Of a stretch of 64,000 nucleotides of DNA, positions 35,288 through 44,900 are shown in pieces; positions within the stretch are counted from its first letter, which is position 1, and each line of letters starts with the position of its first letter. Both the position numbers and the translations under genes were made by a program. The stretch covers positions 217,461 to 281,460 of the forward strand of contig NZ_QJKC01000004.1 in the NCBI RefSeq assembly GCF_003202035.1, read 5' to 3'. The notes below the pieces were generated by a model that was given only the letters and a program-made list of their open reading frames with translations, did no database searches and was not told where the DNA came from. The DNA comes from Aquitalea magnusonii. Its GTDB lineage: Bacteria > Pseudomonadota > Gammaproteobacteria > Burkholderiales > Chromobacteriaceae.

Positions 35288-35305
35288 CCCACCAGAGGCC
35301 ACCCC

Positions 35306-37597
35306 ATGCGCAACGCTTACCAGCTGAACTTCCCCGCCCGTTTCCGCCTCGCCCCGTCCGTGCATTCCTTTCAGATTGAAGAAGCGCTGGATACGCCTTA
35401 CCAACTCAGCGTGGCGGTGACATTGCCCGACCGCGACCTGGCCCTCGCCCCGCTGATCGGCCTGCCGGTCACCTTCAGCATCACCCCGCAATCCACCGTA
35501 CCGCCGCTGGCCATTCCCGGCCTCCCGCCACTGCTCAGCGAGGTGGCAGGCCAACGCAGCTGGCACGGCGTGGTGCGCCATGGAGAACGTGGCCGCAGCA
35601 CGGCGGAGGAAACGCTGTACACCTTCACCATCGGCCCGCGCCTGGCCCCGCTGCAGGACAGTTGCACTACCCGACTGTTCCAGAACATGACGGTGGCGCA
35701 GGTCATCGAAGCGCTGTTGCGCAAACATGGGCTGGCTGGCAGCGATTTCCACTTCACCCTGACCGGCGCACAAGCCAGCTACGAACACCTCACCCAGTTC
35801 CGCGAAAGCGATCTGGCCTTTCTCAGCCGCCTGGCCGCGCAGGCCGGCATCTTCTACCAGTTCACCCAGTCCAGTGACGGCAAGGATGTCATCCAGTTTG
35901 GCAACAATCTGGAGCATTACCGCCGCGGCCAGCTGCTCAATATCCCGCTGCGCGAGCAGGCCGGACTGGAAAGTGTTGGCACCGAGGCAGTGACCGCCTT
36001 TCGCATCCGGCACAGCCCGATGCTGCACACGACACGGCGGCGCAACTTCAACGACATGGCCGCCAGCCAGCTACCCGATGGCAGCGCCGGTTTTACTGGC
36101 GAAGTGCCTGCCGCCCATGGCGAGGACTATGACTGGGGCGATGGCAATCGTGATGACGAGGAGTCCGTCCGGCTGGCACAGATCCGCCACGAACTTTCCG
36201 TCAGCCGGCAATGCTGCGCCAGGGGCGACAGCAATGTCAGCCTGCTACGCCCCGGCGAAGTGCTGAAGCTGACCCACCCCTTTGCCGACGCCCCGCACGG
36301 CTGGCTGATTACCGCCGTGACCCACGCCGGCAGCCGCGATAGCGCCTACCACAACAGCTTCCACGCCATACCGGCGGATCGCGTCTGGCGCCCCGCCCTT
36401 CCCCCCAAACCGCGTATACACGGCACCCTGCCCGCCAGGGTGGTGAGCCCCGGCAATAACAGCTATCACTACCCCTTCCTCGACGAGCATGGCCGCTACC
36501 GCGTGCGCTATCTGTTCGACCTGGACAGCTGGAGCCCCGGCGGTGACTCGCGCGCGGTGCGACTGGCCAAACCGTTTGCCGGACGGCAATTCGGCTTTCA
36601 TATGCCCATCCACGCCGGCACCATCGTCCACCTCGCCTTCAGCGATGGCGATCCGGACCAGCCCTATATTGCCGCCATCACCCACGACAGCGAGCGGCCC
36701 GACCCCATCACCAGCCAGTGGCACAGCCGCAACGTCATCCGCACCAAGGCCAACAACAAGCTGCGCATGGAGGATTTGCAGGGCAAGGAACATATCAAGC
36801 TGGCCAGCGAATACGGCAAAAGCCAGCTGAATATCGGCCACCTGGTGGATGCCGCCCGCGCGCCACGCGGCGAAGGCTTTGAGCTGCGTACCGATCACTG
36901 GGGTGCCCTCCGCGCCGGCAAGGGCCTGCTGATCAGCGCCGAAGCCAAAGCCGTGGCCGCCACGCCACAACTGGACATGGCCGCAGCGCTGCACCAGCTG
37001 GAACAAGCCAACCGGCTGGCCAAAGCCCTGGCCGATGCGGCCACCACCGCCAGGGCGCTGCCGCCGGATGTGCAGGCCCAGGTCGACCTGTTACAGCAGT
37101 CGCTCAAACAACTGGCACAGGCCGGCATCCTGATCAGCGCCCCGGCCGGCATCGGCCTCACCACTCCGCACACCATCCAGCACGCTGCCGGTGCCACTTA
37201 TGCCGTCACCGCCGGACAGCACATCAGCCACGCCGCCCTGGGCGACATCCGCCACAACGCCAACGGCGCCATCAGCCTGTTTGCCCGCAGCGGCGGCGCG
37301 CGTCTCTATGCCAACCAGGGCAGCGTAGACATCCAGGCACAAGGCGGCCCGCTGGCGGTGTCAGCCGCCAAGGCACTGCGGCTGAACAGCAACCAGCACA
37401 TCACCATCGCCGGGCACGACAGCATAGAACTGGCGGCAGGCGGCCATGGCATCCGCATCAGCGCCAAGGGCATCGAGGTGTTTGGCGATATCAAGCTGCA
37501 CGGCACCTTGAGTAATGAAGGGAAGGCGGGGCTGGCTAATCCGATTAGCTCATTCCCCAAAACCGAATTAAGCCTTGATCAGAACTACTCGGAATGA
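35306..37597 (+). CDS. vgrG: T6SS spike protein VgrG (TssI)
   Basis: 763 aa. Residues about 10-370 are the gp27-like hub (QIEEALDTPYQLSVAV; DFHFTLTGAQASYEHLTQFRESDLAFLSRLAAQAGIFYQF in pieces), followed by the gp5-like OB fold (HGRYRVRYLFD; PIHAGTIVHLAFSDGDPDQPYI) and a long repetitive beta-helix with a DUF2345-like region (ITIAGHDSIELAAG). No extra enzymatic domain follows; it ends in a short polar tail. It should carry the effector encoded 51 bases downstream. AGAGG precedes ATG 35306. Confidence 0.93.
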   Translation: MRNAYQLNFPARFRLAPSVHSFQIEEALDTPYQLSVAVTLPDRDLALAPLIGLPVTFSITPQSTVPPLAIPGLPPLLSEVAGQRSWHGVVRHGERGRSTAEETLYTFTIGPRLAPLQDSCTTRLFQNMTVAQVIEALLRKHGLAGSDFHFTLTGAQASYEHLTQFRESDLAFLSRLAAQAGIFYQFTQSSDGKDVIQFGNNLEHYRRGQLLNIPLREQAGLESVGTEAVTAFRIRHSPMLHTTRRRNFNDMAASQLPDGSAGFTGEVPAAHGEDYDWGDGNRDDEESVRLAQIRHELSVSRQCCARGDSNVSLLRPGEVLKLTHPFADAPHGWLITAVTHAGSRDSAYHNSFHAIPADRVWRPALPPKPRIHGTLPARVVSPGNNSYHYPFLDEHGRYRVRYLFDLDSWSPGGDSRAVRLAKPFAGRQFGFHMPIHAGTIVHLAFSDGDPDQPYIAAITHDSERPDPITSQWHSRNVIRTKANNKLRMEDLQGKEHIKLASEYGKSQLNIGHLVDAARAPRGEGFELRTDHWGALRAGKGLLISAEAKAVAATPQLDMAAALHQLEQANRLAKALADAATTARALPPDVQAQVDLLQQSLKQLAQAGILISAPAGIGLTTPHTIQHAAGATYAVTAGQHISHAALGDIRHNANGAISLFARSGGARLYANQGSVDIQAQGGPLAVSAAKALRLNSNQHITIAGHDSIELAAGGHGIRISAKGIEVFGDIKLHGTLSNEGKAGLANPISSFPKTELSLDQNYSE

Positions 37598-37648
37598 AGG
37601 GTATTGATTATTCGCCAGCTCATCATTCAATCCGAACAAGGAATAAAA

Positions 37649-39961
37649 ATGTTAATCGGACCACCCGTACTACTAAAACCAGCACAAGCACAAACCACCA
37701 CCCAGAAAGAAGATAGGGCATGGCTGGAAAGCATGATGCCCAATCGCGACAGGGGCGGATTTCCAGTAGGAAAATCCGGCCAATGGCACCCCGGCCTGCA
37801 CATTACCGGCTTTGTCGGATCGGGGGACAACAACGCCGTATGGGCCATTGCCGACGGTGCCGTCATGTATTACGCCGAGGATAAAGGAACAGACCTCAGC
37901 GAGAACGCCAACTCCAACGGAGTGGTGATCATCAGGCATGAAACCCAGATTGGTAGCGAGGCAGAAGGCTGCATTGTGTATTACTCCTGCTATCAACACC
38001 TGCAAATCATCAATGAAGCAATCAAGACAGCCTACGCCAAGGGCAGCCCCGTCTATAGAAAAGACCTGATTGGCCATGTCGGTAACGTGGCAGAAAATAG
38101 CGGCATCCATTTTGAAATCTTTTGCAGCGGCGCAAATGTAAAGAAAATCACTGGCCGCAGCAGCGGCAAGCTGAACCTCGCCAAATCCGGCCGGAAAAAC
38201 ATTGTTTACGGCGATACCCACTACTACATCCCGGCAGGCACTCCCTTATATTTCCAGGCGACAGCGCCAGATTACAGCGCATCCACCCTCAAAAATCCAA
38301 CACCGAGTACGTCAGATTTATACGTCACCATCAAATTTGAAAAGGGTGAAGTCACGATAAGCAGCAAGTTATTAAAAGACAATCAATACATCAGCATCCC
38401 ACAACGCGCCAAAGACAGCAAATTCTACCAGGCATACGAATACACACTCTATAACCGAGCAGTCAAGATGGGCGAACAGTATAAAAAAATCGCCCCCAGC
38501 GCAATTTATGAAATGCTGAAATTTGGCCGCATCATTGATGAGGTCAACACCCAGAAAATTGGCCATGACATTCCACACTGGCATCAGATTGACACACCGC
38601 AGGGACTGGCCTGGGTCAATCTCAATGCCGCACCCGCCCAGGGCGCAAAGCCCATTACCGTATTTAGTGATGGCGATTTCCCGGACTGGGCAGACTGGAC
38701 CCTCATCGATGATGACCCGGTTGATAACGGCCTGTGTGATAGCAAAATCGTTCATTCACTACTGTATCCAGCGGGCAGCGAGAAAAACGCAGCCGCATTG
38801 CAACGGGCATTAACTGACCCGGCTGTCAGTAGCAAACTATCAAAAATGATTTGCAAAATCCCCAGCGAATGGGACAAAGCAAAGAAGGCAATGCGCCAAC
38901 AATGGCGCAAAGTGGCATCCCCACTTAACCCCACACCGCTAGACAATAGCAAATTCCAGAAATTAATCGACGACCTGGACAAAGCCTGCTTCTGGCAGCG
39001 ATTCGTCGACAACAACAATCAATTCCCCAGTGCTTGTCTACCTGCTGTAGATAATGCCAGCAAGGCGTTTTACCAGGGCGCGATAACGGAAGACGTCTGG
39101 TTCTTCAACCCCAGGGAGTTCATCCTGCATTTCAGGAAATGTAATTGGCTGTCGGAGTTTGAGTTTGCGCAATTACTGCCAAGAACACTAAAACGCCTTG
39201 TTGATACGCAATTTAAAACAGAATCCAAGAGTTGGGAGGCAGCATTCTCCACGGCCAAAACCTGGACAAAGGCACTATGCCAAGGCTTTAACAAATATGG
39301 AATATTACACAGCAAAGGCAGATTAGCCCATTTTATTGCCCAGACCATTCCAGAAACAAGTTATCTGGCATTTTTAGCCGAGCCACATCTTCAAAGCGCA
39401 AAATACAAGCCCTATTGGGGACGCGGCATTATTCAACTCACACACAAAGGTTCTTATTCAAAGTATGGTGAATTTCGTGGAATACCATCCGCCAAAAATA
39501 CACAGCTTGGTGTGTATGCGGAATTAGGCTGGGACCCAGACCTGATGATTGCAAAGCCAGGAGTACCAGGCCCAAAAAATAAAAAACCTCCGTCCATCAA
39601 CAATGTATTTGGTTGTGTCGATAGCTGTGGCTTTTACTGGATAAGCAATCAATCACCATATGCAGTTACACTGCACCGTCGGTGTGATGCAGGAACCACA
39701 ATTAAGGATGGCATAGAGGTTAGTAAAGGTGTCAATGGTAGGGTCCTTGATCAATATATCAACGGACTTGAGCTAAGGCTTCAAGCTTTAGAATATTGCA
39801 AATGGATTTTACATGACTACACCCCTCCTAAAAACAGTATAAGCATCACCTTTGTCTGGCGCAGAAATAGTAAAATGGAAAAGATAAACCAAGATGAAAA
39901 AGAAAAATTCATACCTGCCACACACATTCTCAATCCACCTTACATTCTACAAAGACCTTAA
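37649..39961 (+). CDS. T6SS effector with M23-like and GH19/lysozyme-like domains
   Basis: 770 aa from ATG 37649 (AAGGAATAAAA upstream). Residues about 40-160 match the M23 LytM fold: H47-P-G-L-H51 (normally HxxxD), IADGAVMYYAE, H117 in CYQHL and H154 in GIHFEIF (normally HLHFE). A middle region of about 350 residues is unassigned. Residues about 540-720 resemble GH19 chitinase/lysozyme: HFIAQTIPETSY with candidate catalytic E569, then YWGRGIIQLTHKGSYSKYG from 589. Both folds target peptidoglycan. With VgrG upstream and exported small proteins downstream it is a likely antibacterial effector. Base composition becomes AT-rich toward its 3' end. Confidence 0.8.
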   Translation: MLIGPPVLLKPAQAQTTTQKEDRAWLESMMPNRDRGGFPVGKSGQWHPGLHITGFVGSGDNNAVWAIADGAVMYYAEDKGTDLSENANSNGVVIIRHETQIGSEAEGCIVYYSCYQHLQIINEAIKTAYAKGSPVYRKDLIGHVGNVAENSGIHFEIFCSGANVKKITGRSSGKLNLAKSGRKNIVYGDTHYYIPAGTPLYFQATAPDYSASTLKNPTPSTSDLYVTIKFEKGEVTISSKLLKDNQYISIPQRAKDSKFYQAYEYTLYNRAVKMGEQYKKIAPSAIYEMLKFGRIIDEVNTQKIGHDIPHWHQIDTPQGLAWVNLNAAPAQGAKPITVFSDGDFPDWADWTLIDDDPVDNGLCDSKIVHSLLYPAGSEKNAAALQRALTDPAVSSKLSKMICKIPSEWDKAKKAMRQQWRKVASPLNPTPLDNSKFQKLIDDLDKACFWQRFVDNNNQFPSACLPAVDNASKAFYQGAITEDVWFFNPREFILHFRKCNWLSEFEFAQLLPRTLKRLVDTQFKTESKSWEAAFSTAKTWTKALCQGFNKYGILHSKGRLAHFIAQTIPETSYLAFLAEPHLQSAKYKPYWGRGIIQLTHKGSYSKYGEFRGIPSAKNTQLGVYAELGWDPDLMIAKPGVPGPKNKKPPSINNVFGCVDSCGFYWISNQSPYAVTLHRRCDAGTTIKDGIEVSKGVNGRVLDQYINGLELRLQALEYCKWILHDYTPPKNSISITFVWRRNSKMEKINQDEKEKFIPATHILNPPYILQRP

Positions 39962-40012
39962 TAATTGATCATGCGCACATACAGGCATTTAATTAACCTA
40001 AAGGAAAAACAC

Positions 40013-40499
40013 ATGACAAAAATAATTACCAGACTAGTCTGCGTAATTATTTTTTCGATTGGCTATGCAACCAATAGTCAGGCAAATAATAAAAGAAACA
40101 ATATCATATTTTATACAGACTGCTACTCTTCAAATCAAAATGGGAAGATTATATTTCTTGAATTCACATCGCCTGAAGATAAGCATCACGATAGCTACGT
40201 TAAATATATTAACCAACCTAAAATATATCTAAAATTTATATCTTACAAATCATTTTCGATACCAGGAGCAAGAGTTGATATAGATTCATACACCTATGCT
40301 GAAATTATTAACAAAAAAATTACTGGACACTACATTTACACATGGCAAATGGGGGGGAACATCAAGTCTTGAATATAAATCCAAGAAGAAAAAAGAAATA
40401 TACACCCTCTTCCCTGACCAAGGAGCATCAGACTCCAATATCCCAGGCATTGCGTGTGATTGGTCTAAATCAAGTCGACTGAGCGAAAATATCAATTAA
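40013..40499 (+). pseudogene. Immunity-like exported protein, split by a G7 tract
   Basis: AAGGA precedes ATG 40013 and a signal peptide follows (MTKIITRLVCVIIFSIGYATNSQA). The frame stops at 40372 shortly after a run of seven G (40351-40357). With six G the frame would continue to 40499 and encode SKKKKEIYTLFPDQG and ACDWSKSSRL, aligning with the two downstream paralogues (about 161 residues in total). The gene is either a pseudogene or a slip-strand phase-variable gene now OFF. A sequencing error in the G run is also possible. Its partner would be the adjacent effector, whose stop lies 52 bases upstream. Confidence 0.75.
40351..40357 (+). repeat. Homopolymeric G7 tract at the frameshift point
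   Basis: Seven consecutive G inside an AT-rich gene. One base more or fewer changes the reading frame, and removal of one restores a full-length protein. Confidence 0.85.
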
Positions 40500-40553
40500 G
40501 CACCAACACAGAACACTTAAAAAAAGCAAGAACACTATTATTCATCACCAAGG

Positions 40554-40694
40554 ATGATCCATGCTAATGAATGGTGCAGGAATGGCGAAAAGCAAAAATT
40601 AACAATGGAAATGGGGTTAAAAAAAGAAATACGTCAAAACTACCCACTTGCTCAACCTACCCTACACTTTACAAAGGCCGAGGAATCAAATTAA
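40554..40694 (+). pseudogene. Orphan fragment resembling an effector C-terminal tail
   Basis: A 46-codon frame begins MIHANEWCRNGEKQKLT and ends TLHFTKAEESN. Its W-C-R-N-G-E-K-Q-K block lines up with W-R-R-N-S-K-M-E-K near the end of the effector at 37649-39961, and its last part with the effector end NPPYILQ. The underlying DNA (for example CTCAACCTACCCTACA against CTCAATCCACCTTACA) is also similar. It lies directly before the second immunity paralogue, as the effector end lies before the first. I read it as the remnant of a duplicated or displaced effector tail. No clear ribosome binding site. Confidence 0.5.
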
Positions 40695-40733
40695 TAGATA
40701 TCACATTACTTAACAAGTTAAAAGGACGTGCAT

Positions 40734-41216
40734 ATGTCAAAAAAACTCACCATCCTCTCATCTACTCTTGTCTTTATCGCAAGCTTTCCAACCAACAGCC
40801 AGGGAAGTTCAATATATGAATTAGAAATATCTGTGCCCACTTGCTTTTCAGCACAAGACAAAAATGAATTTATTTTTATTAATTTCAGCTTATTTTATGA
40901 TGAACAGAACACTGGCGAAGCACAGCATGAAAATGGTCAAAAACGACGTTTGAAATATCTCTATTCAGAAGATATAAAAACAGAAAAATCAACATTTGAT
41001 GGTCAAATACAAACTTATGCCGAACTAATAAACAACAAAATGACTGGATATTATACTTACGCCGTATACATGAAAGCCCCTCCAAGTACAGACGTTGTGT
41101 ATTTCTCCAAGAAAAAAAATAAACACTATAAATTATTTCTTGATCGAGGAGCACAAAAAGAAGATGCAACAGGCATAGTCTGCGACTGGTCAAAATCTAG
41201 CCTGTTGAAAAAATAA
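40734..41216 (+). CDS. Exported immunity-like protein, paralogue 2
   Basis: 160 aa. A signal peptide (about residues 1-22, ending near NSQGSS) is followed by a mature domain with CFS near residue 33 and the shared blocks YAELINNKMTGYYTY and CDWSKSSLL. The two conserved Cys could form a disulfide in the periplasm. AAAGGA lies seven bases before ATG 40734. Being intact, it may protect against the present effector or against the one whose tail lies just upstream. AT-rich, like its neighbours. Confidence 0.65.
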   Translation: MSKKLTILSSTLVFIASFPTNSQGSSIYELEISVPTCFSAQDKNEFIFINFSLFYDEQNTGEAQHENGQKRRLKYLYSEDIKTEKSTFDGQIQTYAELINNKMTGYYTYAVYMKAPPSTDVVYFSKKKNKHYKLFLDRGAQKEDATGIVCDWSKSSLLKK

Positions 41217-41277
41217 TCAAGCACATAAGTATGAAGTATTGGTTTTGATTTGTTCAATTTACTTATCAAGGACTGTC

Positions 41278-41763
41278 ATGCTAATAAAACTCACTAGCCT
41301 AATTAGCGCCCTTATTGTCATCACGGCGCATGCATCCGCGCTCCCGGCCACATCCGAAAACAGAATTAATGAAACCAATACCTACTGCTTTTCTGCCATG
41401 GGAGATAAAAAGCCTATTTTTATCAGCCTGACCCTGCCGCAAGGCCCACTCAGAAATGGTTATGTAAAATACAATAATGGCGCTTCAATTCCATTGAAAT
41501 ATTCATCTAATTATAATATTGCGTTTTCTGGAGTAACCAAAGATTATGAGAACTTATACCGTGAAATGATTAACAAGAAAAATACTGGTTACTACTCATT
41601 TTACCTATATCAAGATGGCATAACAGTTCTGCGTTACTTTTCCAAAAAAACAAAAAAAGAGTATTTTTTCTTCCCTGATTCAGGCGCGGCCAAGGCTAGC
41701 CCACCTGCCAGTCTGTGCGACTGGTCCAAATCAGATTTACTGGATGGTGATGAAAGCAAATAA
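41278..41763 (+). CDS. Exported immunity-like protein, paralogue 3
   Basis: 161 aa with a signal peptide (about 1-19, LIVITAHASA). The mature part has YCFSAMGDKKPIFISL, REMINKKNTGYYSF and CDWSKSDLL, aligning with paralogues 1 and 2 along the whole length. AAGGACTGTC precedes ATG 41278; the in-frame GTG/ATG options from 41239 lack a ribosome binding site. The 61-bp gap to paralogue 2 suggests co-transcription. The region 41764-41922 before tssM has no gene. Confidence 0.65.
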   Translation: MLIKLTSLISALIVITAHASALPATSENRINETNTYCFSAMGDKKPIFISLTLPQGPLRNGYVKYNNGASIPLKYSSNYNIAFSGVTKDYENLYREMINKKNTGYYSFYLYQDGITVLRYFSKKTKKEYFFFPDSGAAKASPPASLCDWSKSDLLDGDESK

Positions 41764-41922
41764 CACCCAGCGTTTTCCACCAATAACGACAAAGGCAGGG
41801 CGCATAGGCCGACCAGTAGTCGCTCAAACCACATCTTGATTTGCAATAACTCCGCCAGCGCTGACCGTGTGTAAGCGTGAATACCTTTTGAATTGCATTG
41901 CCAAACGTGAGAAGCCATCGCC

Positions 41923-44900
41923 ATGACCAGCCTGCCAACCGCCTCCCCCACCCGCCGCGTTTACTGGATACCCCTGATCCTGTTTGCAATTGGAGTGCTG
42001 GCACTGTTGCTGGTCTGGTTGTATGGGAAAACGCTGGTTCAGGGACCGACGGATGGTTTCCTGTTGCAAACCAGTCTTTTCTTCTGGGCGGTGTTACTGC
42101 CAACCCTGGCGGTGTTTGTCTGGTTGCTGCTGCTGATCCGCGGGCCTGCTGCGTTGATGGCACCGCGCCTGAGCCGTGCCAACACCGGTATGGATGGCAC
42201 GACGGCCGGTCTGGATGCCGTTCTGCAATACATGCGCCACCAATACCCGGGCAAATGGCGCCGCATCAAGCCATGGGTGGCAATGCTGTTGCCGGAGAAA
42301 GCGGTATCCAGCCTGGCGGATGTTGACCAGGCCCCGGCACCGCTCTGGCTGGATAGTCCTGATGCCTTGTTGCTGCGCATTACCCCGGAGCAGCCAGCCA
42401 AGCTGCTCTCCCGCTTGCGTGGCCGTTGGCGGGTGCCGCTGGATGCCGTCATGCTGGTGGGGCAAGCATTGCCCACCGCCGGGAGCGTGCAGCTACGGCA
42501 GCTGCTGGATTTGAATGCGCGTTGCCAGTGGCGGCTGCCGGTTTGTTTTGCCCTGACTGGCTGGACGGTGCCGCCGCAAGGGATTTCCTGTGTACTGACC
42601 CAGCCCGGCGATACCGCACAAACGCGGGCCGATTTGCACCAGCTGGTCTGGCACAGCGCCATTGCCGGCCAGGCAGCCTTGCTGGCGGATAAAGGTCCGG
42701 CCACGCTGGCCTTTTCCGCGGCGCTGGAACAGCCCGGTGTAATTGACGACTTGGCGGAGTCGCTGGCGCAGATCAGCCGCCACCTGCCAGACGGGCAGCA
42801 CATCATTCGCCTGGCCTGGATTGCGGGTAGTGATTTACCGGATATCGCGGGCCATGTGGTGGAGGACTGTGTGCAGTGTCCACCGCGCCGCCATCGCCTT
42901 ACCCTGACCGACCGCATCGGCTGGCTGGTCTTGGCGCTATCCCTGCTGCTGATCCTGGGGGTGGCGGTGTCGGCCGTGCGCAATCACACGCTGCTGATGG
43001 ATGCCCAGGCCCGTATCGCACAGCTGAATGCCGCCCGCAATATCCAGCAAGCCTTGCCGGCGCTGCTCAACACCCAACGGTTATTGCAGCAGCTGTCGCA
43101 GCAGGCAAGGGCGGGGATTCCGCTGCTGTCGCGCTTTGGCTTGAACCTGAATGCCAAGGTGCAAGAACCGCTGTTTGCCGCTTATGGCAAGGCGGCCAGG
43201 CAGTGGGTGATTGCGCCTGCCCAGCAGAATATGCAGCGCGTTTTGCTTGAGCTGAACAAGCTGCCGCTGTCGGGTGGTGGTGAGGCGATTTCGCTGGCCA
43301 GCAAGGTGGGATTCGACAGCCTGAAAGCCTATTTGATGCTGGATACGCCCTCCCGTACCCAGGCGGCCTTCCTGTCCGATCAGCTAGGCCAGCGCAGTGG
43401 ATTCAGCGATCAGCCGCGCGTGGACATCATGCGCTTTTATGCGCAGCATCTGGCAGCACACCCGGAATGGAAGCTGGCGGCCCTCCCTGCCGTGGTCTCG
43501 GCAGCCCGGCAGACCTTGCTTGGCCTGAATGGAGTGGAACATGGTGACGAGACGATTTACCAGTCCATCCTGCAACAGGCTGCCGACAAATATCCGCCCC
43601 GTACCGCCAGCAGCCTGTTGCCGGGCGTGGACAGCCGTGGCTTGTTCCTGCTGCCGGGCACCCTGCCCGGTGCCTATACCCGCGAAGCATGGGAAGGCTA
43701 TGTCCGTGCGGCCATCGACAGTGCCGACCCCAAACAAGGCGGCGAGGCGCTGTGGGTGATGGGGGCTGAAGCGGCGCGCAGTGAAGGCAGCCTGCTCAAG
43801 ACCCGTTTGCAGCAACGGTATTTCAATGACTACGCCGCCGCCTGGCAACGCTGGCTGAACGGCATGCGCTGGCAATCGGCCAACAGCCTGTCCAGCACGG
43901 TAGAGCAGTTGAACACCTATGCCGACCCGCAACGCTCGCCGCTGCTGGCCTTGATCAGCATGATCCAGTACCAGGGGCAGGCTGGCGCGGCGGAAAAATC
44001 CCTGGCCAGTGACTTGCTGGACAAAACCCGCGCACTGGTGGGCAAGTCCCGCGACAAGGCGGCCATGGCACAGAGCAAGCCCACCGACCCGCTGGCCCGC
44101 GCCTTTGGCCCCTTGTTGCGACTGGCCGCTCCGGATGATGTACAAACCGGCAACACCGTCAGCCTGGCGCGTTATCTGGAATCCGTCACCTCGGTGCGGC
44201 TGAAACTGCAACAACTGGCGGCCTCGCCCAATCCCGATGCGGCGGCACGGCAGTTGGCACAGGCGCTGTTCAAAGGCGAGCAGAATGCGCTGGCCCATGG
44301 CCAGGAGTACGCGGCCATGCAGGCTGCCAGCATGGGGGCAGAATGGGCCGGCTTTGCGCAGCAGCTGTTTGTCAGCCCGCTGGATAGTGCCAACCAGGTG
44401 GTGATGCTGCCTGCGGCCTTCGACATCAATGATGTGTGGCGCCGTAGCATCTACCTGCCCTGGGGGAGTCAACTGGCCGGGCGCTATCCTTTCAATGCGA
44501 CGGATAACGACAGCTCCATCCCAGTGCTGACCGGCTTTCTGGCCCCGGAACAAGGGGCGATTGCCCGCTTTCTGGGTAGTACGCTGGCCGGGGCGCTGGT
44601 GCAGGAGGGCGACCAGTGGCTGCCCAGCCCCACCTTGCAGAATGCCGCCCCTTTCGATGCCGACTTCCTCAATGCGGTGAATGCACTGAGCCGCCTCTCC
44701 AGCCTGCTGTATGCCGAAGGCGATGCCGGCTATCAGTTTGAGCTGCGCCCGGTTGCCATGCCGGGGCTGGCCGAAACCACGCTGATGATTGATGGCCAGG
44801 CGTTGCAGTACTTCAACCAGCAAGAAGCCTGGGTCCCCATGCAGTGGCCGCAAACCGGGCAGCACACCGGCACCCACTTGCAGTGGCTGTCGCTGGCGAC

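Noticed and set aside
40571..40819. 82-codon frame between immunity paralogues
   Set aside because: It is in a different frame from the effector-tail similarity, runs into paralogue 2 and lacks a ribosome binding site.
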